Shown: piece by piece, positions 25,946 to 34,639 of the stretch
How positions within the stretch are numbered: the stretch's first letter is position 1
Layout: every line of letters begins with the position of its first letter
Assembly (NCBI GenBank): GCA_013416435.1
Contig: JACCEN010000008.1
Span: 180,160-244,159 of the forward strand
Source: Alcaligenaceae bacterium
GTDB lineage: Bacteria > Pseudomonadota > Gammaproteobacteria > Burkholderiales > Burkholderiaceae_B
Direction of reading: 5' to 3'
Length of the DNA stretch: 64,000 nt
Position numbers and translations under genes: made by a program
The notes under the pieces: model-generated
The model's input: the letters and a program-made list of their open reading frames with translations, nothing else
Databases searched by the model: none
Told to the model about the DNA's origin: nothing

Positions 25946-26815
25946 TCAATTGACTTCGGCCGGCTTCTGCTCGAATTGCGCTTTCAGCATTTCATAAATG
26001 GCCAGGGTCAGGGGGCTGATCGTATCGGGACGAGTCCATAGCGTATAGGTCACGGGCGGCAGTGGGGGCAGGCCTTCGGCGTCGCCCAGCACCCGCATGT
26101 CCGGGCCCAGGAATTCCACGCTGCGTGCCGTAACGCCCAGGCCGGCCCGCACCGCGGCTTTGATTCCCACCAGGGTGGGGGCCAGGTAATTGATGTGCCA
26201 GGTCCGCTGCGTATGGCCCAGGGCCTCGAGCGCGATTCTGCGAAAGATGCTCAGCTCATCCGCCAGTATCAAAGGCAAGGGTATCCGCTTGTTGTAGACG
26301 AAGTCCGCCGCGCAGATCCAGGCGGTGGGTGATGTCCGCAACGCGAAGCCGCGCCAATCGGGCGCCTGCCGCGTGGAAATCGTCAGGTCGATATCCCCGG
26401 ATTCCAGCGCATCCATCAGGAAGGGGCTGCGGTCCACCCGTATCTCGAGGCGCACGCGAGGCGCATGGCGGGCGATGTGGGTCAGCACGGGGGGCAGGAT
26501 GGTGTCGGCCACATCCAGGGGCGCCCCCAGCCGGATTTCCCCTTCCATCTGTTTTCTGCCGATGCTGCGCACCGCCTCATCGTTGATCGCCAGCATTTTG
26601 CGCGCATATTCCGCCAGTTGCTGTCCCTGAGGCGTCAGCACCCTGTTGCGGCCCTTCTTCTGGAACAAAGGACAACCCATTTGCGACTCCAGGCGCTGCA
26701 TTTGTTGCGTGACGGCCGACTGGGTGCGGAACAAGGCATCGGCGGCGCCGGAGAAAGTATTAGTTTTCTCGATGGTTAACAGCGTTCGCAATAGGTCAAG
26801 ATCTAAATTAAGCAT
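25946..26815 (-). CDS. LysR-family regulator, divergent to the organosulfur operon
   Basis: A 289-residue LysR protein. The HTH is at about residues 3-60 (LDLLRTLLTIEKTNTFSGAA, QSAVTQQMQRLESQMGCPLF). I chose Met 26815 so the HTH is at the N-terminus; a 15-residue longer frame exists. It is divergent from the thiol dioxygenase gene, with a 142-base A/T-rich intergenic region that is the likely binding site. It is convergent with the ArgE-like gene. It probably senses a sulfur amino acid or derivative. Confidence 0.9.
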   Translation of the reverse strand: MLNLDLDLLRTLLTIEKTNTFSGAADALFRTQSAVTQQMQRLESQMGCPLFQKKGRNRVLTPQGQQLAEYARKMLAINDEAVRSIGRKQMEGEIRLGAPLDVADTILPPVLTHIARHAPRVRLEIRVDRSPFLMDALESGDIDLTISTRQAPDWRGFALRTSPTAWICAADFVYNKRIPLPLILADELSIFRRIALEALGHTQRTWHINYLAPTLVGIKAAVRAGLGVTARSVEFLGPDMRVLGDAEGLPPLPPVTYTLWTRPDTISPLTLAIYEMLKAQFEQKPAEVN

Positions 26816-26957
26816 AGGGTTTACCCCTGTACGGGCATATTCCGTAAAACGAGCGCCCATAGAGAATCAATAAGGGTTGCTTATATGTATCTTATAACAA
26901 TTAATTTGTACACCCAGGCGTGGGCCTCTATATTCCTTTTGGATTATGGAGAAAGAC

Positions 26958-27548
26958 ATGCAAGAACCTAATGCAAAACAAGCTGCCATCGCCGATTTCA
27001 TCAGCCTGGCAAAGCAAAATGGAGGCGAGGACGTTACTCGCTCAAGTCTGAATGTGGTCAAGGACGCGCTGGTGGACCTTGCGTCGCAAAAAGAATGGTG
27101 GAGCGGCGCTGATTACCCGGCGCCCGAAGGCGATGAGCTGCAAGCAAGGTACTTGATCCATCAAGAGCCGGACAGCACTTTTGCCTTGTATTTGAACGTG
27201 ATGAAACCGGGCAAGAAGATCGTTCCGCACAACCACACCACCTGGGCTTGCATTGCTGCGGTCGAAGGCACCGAGAGCAACTACTTGTATGAGCGTACGG
27301 ATGACGGCGGCAAAGCCGGATACGCCACGCTCAAGGAAGTCGGGATGCAGCCCGTGGGGCCCGGCCAGGGCATCGCCTTGATGGCCGAGGACATCCATGC
27401 GGTGCGCATCGAAGACGCCAGCATCCGCCACCTCCATATGTATGGCCTGGCTCTTGAAAAGCTCGACCGGCGCGTCGCCTTCGACCTTGAAAACAATACC
27501 TGCAAGATCATGGATGTGGGCGTCAAGACGCGGCGGAGCGGCGTCTGA
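26958..27548 (+). CDS. Cysteine dioxygenase-family thiol dioxygenase
   Basis: A 196-residue cupin of the cysteine dioxygenase family. Counting from Met 26958, iron ligands are His91 and His93 (PHNHTTWACIA) and His147 (EDIHAVRIED). Arg64 (QARYLIH) is placed like the carboxylate-binding Arg of cysteine dioxygenase. Cys98 lies five residues after the second His, the spacing of the crosslinked Cys in mammalian enzymes. It oxidises a thiol to a sulfinate; cysteine, 3-mercaptopropionate or mercaptosuccinate are all possible. GGAG at 26948 supports this start. Its stop overlaps the C-S lyase start (TGATG), so they are coupled. Confidence 0.88.
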   Translation: MQEPNAKQAAIADFISLAKQNGGEDVTRSSLNVVKDALVDLASQKEWWSGADYPAPEGDELQARYLIHQEPDSTFALYLNVMKPGKKIVPHNHTTWACIAAVEGTESNYLYERTDDGGKAGYATLKEVGMQPVGPGQGIALMAEDIHAVRIEDASIRHLHMYGLALEKLDRRVAFDLENNTCKIMDVGVKTRRSGV

Positions 27549-28714
27549 TGGCCGAGGACGCGCTTTCCACCCTGCTGACGCGCCTGGGACGTCCGAGCCA
27601 GGGATGGGCCAATACACCGATCGTGAAGGGCAGCACCTATCTGTTCGGGGACCTTGCGCAATGGCGGGCCACGCGCGAACAGCGTGAAGGGCAGCGTGTC
27701 CTGTCTTATGGGGCGCGCGGCAACGAGACCGTATTCGCGCTGGAGGACGCCATCACCGCGCTGGAAGGCGGCTATCGCAGCAAGCTGTTCCCGACAGGGC
27801 TGGCCGCGATTGCCGCAGCCTTCCTGGCATACCTGAAGGCGGGCGATCACGTTCTGATCTCGGAAGGCGTCTACCAGCCTGCGCGCCAGCTGTGCGAGTC
27901 CCAGCTGACCAATTACGGCATGAGCTTCAGCTTCTTCGACCCCAAGGATCCTGAGTGGCAGAAGGCATTGAGGCCTGAAACGCGCATGGTCTATGTGGAA
28001 TCGCCGGGGTCGCTGCTGTATGACATGTTCGATCTGCCTGCCATTGCGAAGGTCTGCAGGCCGAAGGGAATATTGCTGTGCGCCGACAACACCTGGGGCT
28101 CCTCGCTGATATACAAGCCGCTGGAGCTTGGCTTCGATGTCTCGGTGGTGGCCGCGACGAAATACCTGGGAGGCCACTCCGACGTCATGATGGGATCGGT
28201 CACGACGCGGGAAGCCTGCTTTCCAGAGCTGGAGAAGGTAAGCGTCAACCTGGGGCAGACGGTGTCGGCCGAAGACGCGTTTCTTGTATTGCGAGGCATC
28301 CGGACGCTCGACCTGCGCCTGCGTCGCCATGCCGAAAGCGCACTGGGGATCGCTTCATGGCTGGTCTCCCAACCGGCGATCAAACGGGTCTTCCACCCCG
28401 CCCTGGACACCGATCCGAACCATTTGTTGTGGAAGCGCGATGCGCACGGCAGCAATGGCTTGATCACGGTCGAGTTCGATCCGAAGTTGACGGCTGACCG
28501 CATAGAGCAGGCGATTGGCGCCTTGCGGCTTTTCGGCATCGGCGCCTCATGGGGTGGATACGAGAGCCTGGTTCTACCCGTCGATGTGAAACGCACCCGT
28601 TATCGGGATGCGGCCGTGCAGCCGGGCTACCTGCTACGCCTGCACATCGGCCTGGAGGATCCGCAAGACCTCAAGAATGATTTGAACAAACTATTGGGTG
28701 CCCTGGCGCACTGA
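27548..28714 (+). CDS. PLP-dependent cystathionine beta-lyase-like C-S lyase
   Basis: A 388-residue enzyme of the Cys/Met metabolism PLP family. It has the N-terminal YGARGNETVFALEDAITALEGG, LFPTGLAAIAAAF, CADNTWGSSLIYKP, the PLP Lys in AATKYLGGHSDVMMG, and GASWGGYESLV near the C-terminus. It would cleave the C-S bond of cystathionine or an S-substituted cysteine to a thiol, pyruvate and ammonia. Its start overlaps the thiol dioxygenase stop and it is followed by a rhodanese protein, so thiol or sulfane sulfur handling is directly coupled. Confidence 0.88.
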   Translation: MAEDALSTLLTRLGRPSQGWANTPIVKGSTYLFGDLAQWRATREQREGQRVLSYGARGNETVFALEDAITALEGGYRSKLFPTGLAAIAAAFLAYLKAGDHVLISEGVYQPARQLCESQLTNYGMSFSFFDPKDPEWQKALRPETRMVYVESPGSLLYDMFDLPAIAKVCRPKGILLCADNTWGSSLIYKPLELGFDVSVVAATKYLGGHSDVMMGSVTTREACFPELEKVSVNLGQTVSAEDAFLVLRGIRTLDLRLRRHAESALGIASWLVSQPAIKRVFHPALDTDPNHLLWKRDAHGSNGLITVEFDPKLTADRIEQAIGALRLFGIGASWGGYESLVLPVDVKRTRYRDAAVQPGYLLRLHIGLEDPQDLKNDLNKLLGALAH

Positions 28715-28733
28715 GCAACTGAGTGACTGGAAC

Positions 28734-30335
28734 ATGACGTATTCAACCCTGCGCTACGTGGATGCGCGCCTGCTGAAAGAATGGATTCACGACGAAAAGG
28801 AAGTGGCGATACTGGATGTGCGCGAGCACGGACAGTATGGTGAAGACCATTTGTTCTTTGCGGTTTCTTTGCCATACAGCGAACTGGAGCTGCATCTTGG
28901 GCGGCTGGTGCCTCGAACGGGGACGCGGGTGGTGGTCTACGGGGATCGAAGCACCGAACACGCGGTGCAGGCGTCGGCGCGTGCGATGGAGCGCCTGGGC
29001 TATTCCAATGTCCACATCCTGAAAGGGGGAATCGAGGCATGGAAGGAGGCCGGGTTCGTAAGCTTCGCCGGCGTGAATCTGCCCAGCAAAACCTTCGGCG
29101 AGATCGCGGAACACATATACGATACGCCGCGTATTTCGGCAAGCGATCTGCATGCACTGCTGAACGATAGCCGGCAAAAGGTCTTGATTGTAGACGGCCG
29201 TCCAGTGCCGGAGTACCGGAAAATGAACATACCGGGCGCAATCTGCTGCCCCAACGGCGAACTTGCCTTGCGCATCGGCGAACTAGCGCCCGACCCCGAT
29301 ACGACCATCGTCGTGAACTGCGCGGGCCGTACCCGCAGCATCATCGGTGCACAGACCTTGATCAATCTTGGCATACCTAACAAGGTCTATGCCCTGGAGA
29401 ACGGGACGCAGGGCTGGTATCTGGCAGACCTGCCGCTGGAGCACAAATCGAATCGCCTGTATCCGGCGGACGTCAGCAAAGAGGACCTGGATGCCTTGCG
29501 AGCGCGTTCCCAGGCATTGAGCCGCCGCTTCGATATTCCGGTCGTTGACGCCGGGACTGTCGAGAGCTGGCTTCGGGACGAGACCCGGTCCGTATTCCTG
29601 TGCGACGTCCGCACGGACGAAGAGCATGCCCAAGGCGACTTGCCGCCCATCGTCCAGCATGCGCCGGGTGGGCAACTGATTCAGGCCACCGACCAATACG
29701 TCGGCGTACGCAAGGCCGGCATCGTGCTGTGCGATACCGATGGAATCCGGGCGCCTGTCGTCGCGAGCTGGCTGAAGCAGCTGGGATGGAGCGTATTCCT
29801 GCTGGAGGACACGGAGGGCTTGCGGAACCTGCCGGCGCCGGCGCGCTACGAGCCCGAACTGAAGCATACCCATGTACTGCAGGCTGATCGCCTGCCTGAG
29901 TTCCTGGCGCAGAATCCGGATGCCATCGTGCTGGATGCCCGTCCCAGCCTGAAGTTCCGTGAGGCGAGCATCGCCGGGGCGCGTTGGATGACGAGGCCGA
30001 ACGTAGCCGAGGCGCTGGCCGGGCAATCAGATCGTTCCGCAGTGTTATTGGGCCAGGGCAAGGACCGTTTGTCTTTGCTCGCCCACGAACTGGAGGCCAA
30101 TGGTTTTACGGACATCCATCTGTGTGTGGTCGGGGACGACTTCCCGCAGGCGGCGGGCTTGCGGGTGGTCCCGCAAGAGCATATGCCCGACGAATCCTGC
30201 ATCGACTATCTGTTTTTCGTACACGATCGGCACGACGGAAACAAAGCGGCCGCAAGAAAGTATCTGGAGTGGGAAACCAATCTGGTATCCCAAATCGATG
30301 AGCGCGAACGCAGCACATTTGTCATTGGACACTAA
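28734..30335 (+). CDS. Four-domain rhodanese-like sulfurtransferase
   Basis: A 533-residue cytoplasmic protein made of four tandem rhodanese modules, each opening with a VLDVR/IVDGRP/LCDVR/VLDARP-type strand. Domain 2 keeps the catalytic loop (VNCAGRTRS) and domain 3 has a Cys (VLCDTDGIRA). Domain 1 has Tyr (VVYGDRST) and domain 4 Gly (LLGQGKDRL) in that position, so those are probably structural. A C-terminal tail (IDYLFFVHDRHDGNKAAARK) is not rhodanese. I chose Met 28734; an in-frame start at 28698 overlaps the lyase gene. Likely role: receiving or relaying sulfane sulfur from the lyase. Confidence 0.88.
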   Translation: MTYSTLRYVDARLLKEWIHDEKEVAILDVREHGQYGEDHLFFAVSLPYSELELHLGRLVPRTGTRVVVYGDRSTEHAVQASARAMERLGYSNVHILKGGIEAWKEAGFVSFAGVNLPSKTFGEIAEHIYDTPRISASDLHALLNDSRQKVLIVDGRPVPEYRKMNIPGAICCPNGELALRIGELAPDPDTTIVVNCAGRTRSIIGAQTLINLGIPNKVYALENGTQGWYLADLPLEHKSNRLYPADVSKEDLDALRARSQALSRRFDIPVVDAGTVESWLRDETRSVFLCDVRTDEEHAQGDLPPIVQHAPGGQLIQATDQYVGVRKAGIVLCDTDGIRAPVVASWLKQLGWSVFLLEDTEGLRNLPAPARYEPELKHTHVLQADRLPEFLAQNPDAIVLDARPSLKFREASIAGARWMTRPNVAEALAGQSDRSAVLLGQGKDRLSLLAHELEANGFTDIHLCVVGDDFPQAAGLRVVPQEHMPDESCIDYLFFVHDRHDGNKAAARKYLEWETNLVSQIDERERSTFVIGH

Positions 30336-30358
30336 GACAGCTTAACAAGGAGACAAGC

Positions 30359-31213
30359 ATGAAACATCAAACCATAAAGAACCTGGCGCTTTGCGCCGCG
30401 GCACTCTCGGTCGCCTGGGGAGGCACGGCAACGGCCAACCGGCTGGACGATATCAAGGCGAAGGGAACCATTGTTTGCGGGACTCAGAACGCCAGCAGTC
30501 CTTATGGCTTTCAGGATCCCGACACCCGGCAGTATGTGGGCTACGACGTGGATGTCTGCATGGCCATCGGCAAGGAGATGGGCTTGAAGGTCGAGCATAA
30601 GCCGCTGTCCACCGAAGCCCGGATTCCCGAAGTTCGCATGGACCGCGTGGACATGGTGGCGGGGTCGGTCGCCTGGATGCCGAAGCGCGCGGAGCAAGTG
30701 GACTTCAGCAAGCAGTATCTTCAGGGCTATATCAAGGTGCTGGCCAAGGGTGACGGCGGAATCTCATCCTTGAAAGACCTGGCGGGGAAGAAGGTCTGCG
30801 CATCTTCCGGCTCAAGCTCGGCGGCCATCGCGGAAAGGGTTTTGCCGGAGGCGCAAGTCCTGACCTTCCAGACGATTTCCCAGTGCTATCTGGGCGTGCA
30901 GAGCGGCAAGGTCGATGCCATGACTGCGGGCGAACTGGTGCTGCGCCGCTTCCTGAACGACGCCGAGAAGGCCGGCACGCCGATGAAACTGCTGGATCAG
31001 CCCACCTATACCGAACATATAGGCATCATCGTCAAGAAGGATCAGCCGGAGCTGCTGGCCGCCATCAACTCCGCCATCGATTCGCTGGACAAGTCGGGCG
31101 AGCTGACGAAGATCTATGACAAATGGATGGGCTCGCAATCCATCTACAAGATGACGCGAGACTTCGCTGTGGAGGACGTTGCGGAGGCTTCCAAAAAAGA
31201 TGCTTCCAAGTAG
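30359..31213 (+). CDS. Polar amino-acid ABC transporter, substrate-binding protein
   Basis: A 284-residue SBP (family 3). The signal peptide ends near ATANR. The opening RLDDIKAKGTIVCGTQ and SPYGFQDPDTRQYVGYDVDVC is typical, followed by VDMVAGSVAWMPKRAEQVDFS, whose Arg/Asp region binds the amino-acid backbone. A good RBS (CAAGGAGA) precedes the ATG. It lies 23 bases after the rhodanese gene. Cystine, cysteine or an S-substituted cysteine is the inferred ligand from context; sequence alone gives only polar amino acid. Confidence 0.92.
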   Translation: MKHQTIKNLALCAAALSVAWGGTATANRLDDIKAKGTIVCGTQNASSPYGFQDPDTRQYVGYDVDVCMAIGKEMGLKVEHKPLSTEARIPEVRMDRVDMVAGSVAWMPKRAEQVDFSKQYLQGYIKVLAKGDGGISSLKDLAGKKVCASSGSSSAAIAERVLPEAQVLTFQTISQCYLGVQSGKVDAMTAGELVLRRFLNDAEKAGTPMKLLDQPTYTEHIGIIVKKDQPELLAAINSAIDSLDKSGELTKIYDKWMGSQSIYKMTRDFAVEDVAEASKKDASK

Positions 31214-31233
31214 TCATTAACAGCCTCTAAGGA

Positions 31234-31254
31234 ACAGGGCGCATGCCGCCCTGT
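31234..31254 (+). promoter_or_regulatory. 8-bp stem hairpin between receptor and permease genes
   Basis: ACAGGGCG at 31234-31241 pairs perfectly with CGCCCTGT at 31247-31254 across a CATGC loop. Hairpins at this position often stabilise the upstream receptor mRNA or reduce downstream expression. It contains the candidate ATG at 31243 in its loop. No T-tract follows, so it is not a classical terminator. Confidence 0.5.
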
Positions 31255-31965
31255 CATCTTTGCATGGATATTTCTTTCTCATTGTTGTCGGACCCCGATG
31301 TACTGCGCATGATCGGCAAAGGCACAGCCATCACGCTGCGGCTTTTTGTCGGTGCGCTGCTGGGCGGGTTCGCCGTGGCCCTGATCCTGTCCGGAATCAA
31401 CCTCATACCCTCTCGTCTGGTGCGGGGCATGGTTTCGCTTTATGTCGAATACCATCGTAATGTCCCTACGGTGGTGCAGATCATGGTCTGGTATTTCGGC
31501 ATGCCGGAAATCCTGCCGGAGCCGATCAGAATATGGGTGAACCAGGGCAATACCGAGTTCTCGTTCGCGCTCGTGGCCCTGTCCCTGAATGTCAGCGCCT
31601 ATTACTACGAAGACTTGCGTTCAGGCATCCGGGCCATCGTATCGACGCAGGTCGAAGCCGCCAGATCCATAGGGTTGGGAGCGGTGCAGGCGCTGGTTTA
31701 CGTCGTGTTGCCGCAGGCGGCCCGGTATGCAGTACCTCCGCTCATCAACCGCTCCATCATCCTGTTCAAGGACACCAGCCTGGCCATGGTGATCGGTGTG
31801 ACGGAGCTGACTTATCAAACAAAGAAGATCGAGAACATAACATTCCAGACCTTCGAGATCTTCCTGATCGGCACGCTGATCTATCTGTGCATGTCGCTTT
31901 TGATCGCCATTGCGGGGGCGCAATTGGCTAGGAAGTACCCACCGGATTTCAAGGTGCCATCGTGA
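31243..31965 (+). CDS. Amino-acid ABC transporter permease 1
   Basis: A roughly 240-residue HisMQ-type permease with five predicted helices. The EAA loop is visible as VEAARSIGLGAVQALVYVVLPQA. AAGGA lies nine bases before ATG 31243, but homologues probably begin at the MDISFS Met (31264), and 31243 sits inside a hairpin loop. The start is therefore uncertain by seven codons. The stop overlaps the next permease start (GTGA). It pairs with the second permease to form the heterodimeric channel. Confidence 0.88.
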   Translation: MPPCHLCMDISFSLLSDPDVLRMIGKGTAITLRLFVGALLGGFAVALILSGINLIPSRLVRGMVSLYVEYHRNVPTVVQIMVWYFGMPEILPEPIRIWVNQGNTEFSFALVALSLNVSAYYYEDLRSGIRAIVSTQVEAARSIGLGAVQALVYVVLPQAARYAVPPLINRSIILFKDTSLAMVIGVTELTYQTKKIENITFQTFEIFLIGTLIYLCMSLLIAIAGAQLARKYPPDFKVPS

Positions 31966-32663
31966 TCGACTTTCTTCATACCTATGGCCTGATGTTTCTA
32001 GTCGGGTCCTGGCCAAACGGGCCCATCGGTGGGTTCGCCGGCACGATCATCCTGGCGGCTCTGGGCCTGGCCGGCGCCTTTCCCTTCGCCATGCTGGTCG
32101 GTATTGCCCGTACAGGAACCGGAGTGGCGCGCCTTGCATCCACGGTGTGGGTATACACCTTCAGATCGATCCCCTTGATCATGATCGTATTCTGGGCGTA
32201 TTTTCTGCTGCCGGTCATGTTGGGAACCGAGCTCCCGCCATTCTGGATTGCCTTGGCAGCGATCATTGTCTACGAGTCGGCATTCCTTGCGGAAATCATC
32301 CGTGCAGGAATCCAGTCCGTTCCGCAGGGGCAGGTCGAGGCGGCAAGGGCCATGGGATTGACTTCGGCTCAGACGCTGGCGAGCATCCAGCTTCCGCAGG
32401 CACTGAGCAACATGATCCCGTCGTTGCTGAACCAGTTCGTGTCCACCATCAAGGCCACTTCCATCGTTTACATCATAGGCGTCCAGGAAGCCGCATTTTC
32501 CGCGCAGCAGATCAATAGCATCGAGCTCACCGGAGCGCTTCGAACCTATCTGGTTCTCGCCATGTTCTATTTCTTTTTATGCCTTGTATTGTCCAGGCTG
32601 GCCAAAGTGCTGGAGAACCACTTGAAGGACAAGCAGATGGGCCTTATCGCGCAAGCGGGTTGA
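31962..32663 (+). CDS. Amino-acid ABC transporter permease 2
   Basis: A 233-residue HisMQ-type permease. It starts with GTG overlapping the previous stop, which indicates translational coupling. The EAA loop reads [24 protein letters not shown], the contact site for the ATPase. Five membrane helices are predicted. It is the partner of the permease encoded just upstream. Confidence 0.9.
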   Translation: MIDFLHTYGLMFLVGSWPNGPIGGFAGTIILAALGLAGAFPFAMLVGIARTGTGVARLASTVWVYTFRSIPLIMIVFWAYFLLPVMLGTELPPFWIALAAIIVYESAFLAEIIRAGIQSVPQGQVEAARAMGLTSAQTLASIQLPQALSNMIPSLLNQFVSTIKATSIVYIIGVQEAAFSAQQINSIELTGALRTYLVLAMFYFFLCLVLSRLAKVLENHLKDKQMGLIAQAG

Positions 32664-32674
32664 CGGAGACAAGA

Positions 32675-33400
32675 ATGATCCAGTTCGAAGGAGTAAGCAA
32701 ATGGTATAAGAAATACCAGGCGCTGAACAATATTTGCGGCGAAGTGCACGACGGCGAAGTCCTGGTCGTATGTGGTCCGTCCGGCTCGGGCAAGTCCACC
32801 ATGATCCGCACCATCAATAGATTGGAAGAAATCCAGCGCGGCACCATAAAGGTGCAAGGCCAGAACATCACCGATGAAAAGCTCGATATCAATCGCTTGC
32901 GCGCCGGCATCGGTTTCGTGTTCCAGCAGTTCAATCTGTTCCCTCATTTGTCGGTGAAAGACAATATTGCGCTTTCTCCGATCAAGGTCGGCGGCATGGC
33001 TCGCAAAGATGCCTATGAGCTCGCCGAAGACTTGCTGTGCAAAGTCGGTCTGCAAGAGAAGCTGGATGCCATGCCGGCGAATCTGTCGGGCGGCCAGCAA
33101 CAGCGTGTCGCCATTGCCCGCGCACTTGCACAAAAGCCTCCATTGATTCTTTTTGACGAGCCGACAAGTGCGCTGGACCCGGAAATGGTGGGCGAGGTGC
33201 TGAGCGTCATGAAGACCTTGGCCGCTGAGGGGATGACGATGGTCTGCGTGACGCACGAGATGAACTTCGCTCGCGAGGTGGCTGACAGGGTTTGGTTCAT
33301 GGACCGTGGCGAAATCCTGGAAGATGCGCCTCCGGAAGAATTCTTCGTCCGCCCGCAGCACGAGCGTGCGAAGAAGTTCCTGTCTGAAATTGTTCATTGA
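32675..33400 (+). CDS. Amino-acid ABC transporter ATPase
   Basis: A 241-residue ATPase with Walker [11 protein letters not shown]-loop [12 protein letters not shown], signature LSGGQQQR, Walker [14 protein letters not shown] and H-loop CVTHEM. Length and motifs match GlnQ/HisP-type proteins. Met 32675 has GGAGA upstream; the frame extends 32 codons into the permease gene without family similarity. It lies 11 bases after the permease. Confidence 0.93.
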   Translation: MIQFEGVSKWYKKYQALNNICGEVHDGEVLVVCGPSGSGKSTMIRTINRLEEIQRGTIKVQGQNITDEKLDINRLRAGIGFVFQQFNLFPHLSVKDNIALSPIKVGGMARKDAYELAEDLLCKVGLQEKLDAMPANLSGGQQQRVAIARALAQKPPLILFDEPTSALDPEMVGEVLSVMKTLAAEGMTMVCVTHEMNFAREVADRVWFMDRGEILEDAPPEEFFVRPQHERAKKFLSEIVH

Positions 33401-33415
33401 CCGGGGGGCGATGGC

Positions 33416-34639
33416 ATGCAGGCAGAAGCGATGGTGCAATATCGCGAACACGGCAGCTTGGCCGACATACTGGTGTTGCTGGAGCAATTGATCGCCTTTC
33501 CCACGGTAAGCCGAGACTCCAATCTGGAACTGGTGGCCTGGCTGCAAGATCATTTGCGTTCTTACGGAATCGATTCACGCTTGAGCTACGACGCCGGCGG
33601 CACGAAAGCCAATGTCTTCGCGACGATCGGCCCAGCGGTTCCGGGCGGCGTCATGCTGTCGGGGCATACCGATGTCGTGCCGGTCGATGGCCAGGACTGG
33701 GAAGGCTCGCCGTTCAAGCTGCGCATCTCTGACGGCAAGGCATATGGCCGCGGCACATGCGATATGAAAGGATTCATTGCGGTCGTACTGGCCAATATCG
33801 GCCGGCTATGCAGCGCCCCTTTGCGCCGGCCGGTGCATCTGGCCTTCACTTACGATGAAGAGGTTGGCTGCAAAGGAGTACGCACGCTGCTTGCGGATCT
33901 GGAAAGGTCGGGCGTCAAGCCCAATGCGTGTGTCGTGGGCGAGCCGACCAGCATGCGAGTCGTGACGGCGCACAAGGGAAGCCGAAATTATCGGTGCTGT
34001 GTGCGGGGACAAGAAGCGCACGCATCGCGCATCCACGAGGGCGTCAATGCCATACAGCACGCTGCGAGAATCATCAGCCGCATCGAAGATGTCGCTGACC
34101 GGCTGCAGGGGGCGGCACGCCCGGACAGCGCATTCGATACCCCGTACGACACCCTGCAGACCAGCCTCGTACACGGCGGCCTCGCCAGGAATATCGTGCC
34201 GCGCGATTGCGAATTCACCTTTGGCTACCGCTATCTGCCGGACACCGATCCAGACGGGATATTCGCACAGGTTCACGACTATGCCATGCAAGACGTGCTG
34301 CCCAGGATGAGGCGGCGCGCGCCGGGGGCGGATATTCAATTCGACAAGCAGAGCGACAACCCGGCGCTCGAAAGCGGGCCCAACGAAGAGCTCGCCGACT
34401 ATGTGCTGCGACTGACGCGGCAGAAGTCGGTCGGGCAAGCAGTCAGCTACATGACGGAAGGCGGCTTGTATCAAAGGGCCGGCATCCCGGCGGTGATCTG
34501 CGGTCCGGGCAGCATTCAGCAGGCGCATAAGCCGAACGAATATGTCGAGCTTGAGCAGCTCGCGCTGTGCGATCAATTCATACGAAATCTATGTGAACAA
34601 GCGGCCGATTTCCGGCCAAAGGGAAAAGGAGAGCAGTAA
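33416..34639 (+). CDS. M20 metallopeptidase, ArgE-like deacylase (second copy)
   Basis: A 407-residue M20 amidohydrolase with SGHTDVVPVDG, GRGTCDMKGF, the catalytic YDEEVGC, VVGEPTSM and IQQAHKPNEY. It is a paralogue of the enzyme at 24765-25916. Embedded 15 bases after an amino-acid ABC ATPase and coupled to the following Bug gene (TAATG overlap), it is unlikely to be biosynthetic ArgE. An N-acyl amino-acid deacylase, for example for N-acetylated S-substituted cysteines, fits the operon; this is inference. Confidence 0.87.
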   Translation: MQAEAMVQYREHGSLADILVLLEQLIAFPTVSRDSNLELVAWLQDHLRSYGIDSRLSYDAGGTKANVFATIGPAVPGGVMLSGHTDVVPVDGQDWEGSPFKLRISDGKAYGRGTCDMKGFIAVVLANIGRLCSAPLRRPVHLAFTYDEEVGCKGVRTLLADLERSGVKPNACVVGEPTSMRVVTAHKGSRNYRCCVRGQEAHASRIHEGVNAIQHAARIISRIEDVADRLQGAARPDSAFDTPYDTLQTSLVHGGLARNIVPRDCEFTFGYRYLPDTDPDGIFAQVHDYAMQDVLPRMRRRAPGADIQFDKQSDNPALESGPNEELADYVLRLTRQKSVGQAVSYMTEGGLYQRAGIPAVICGPGSIQQAHKPNEYVELEQLALCDQFIRNLCEQAADFRPKGKGEQ

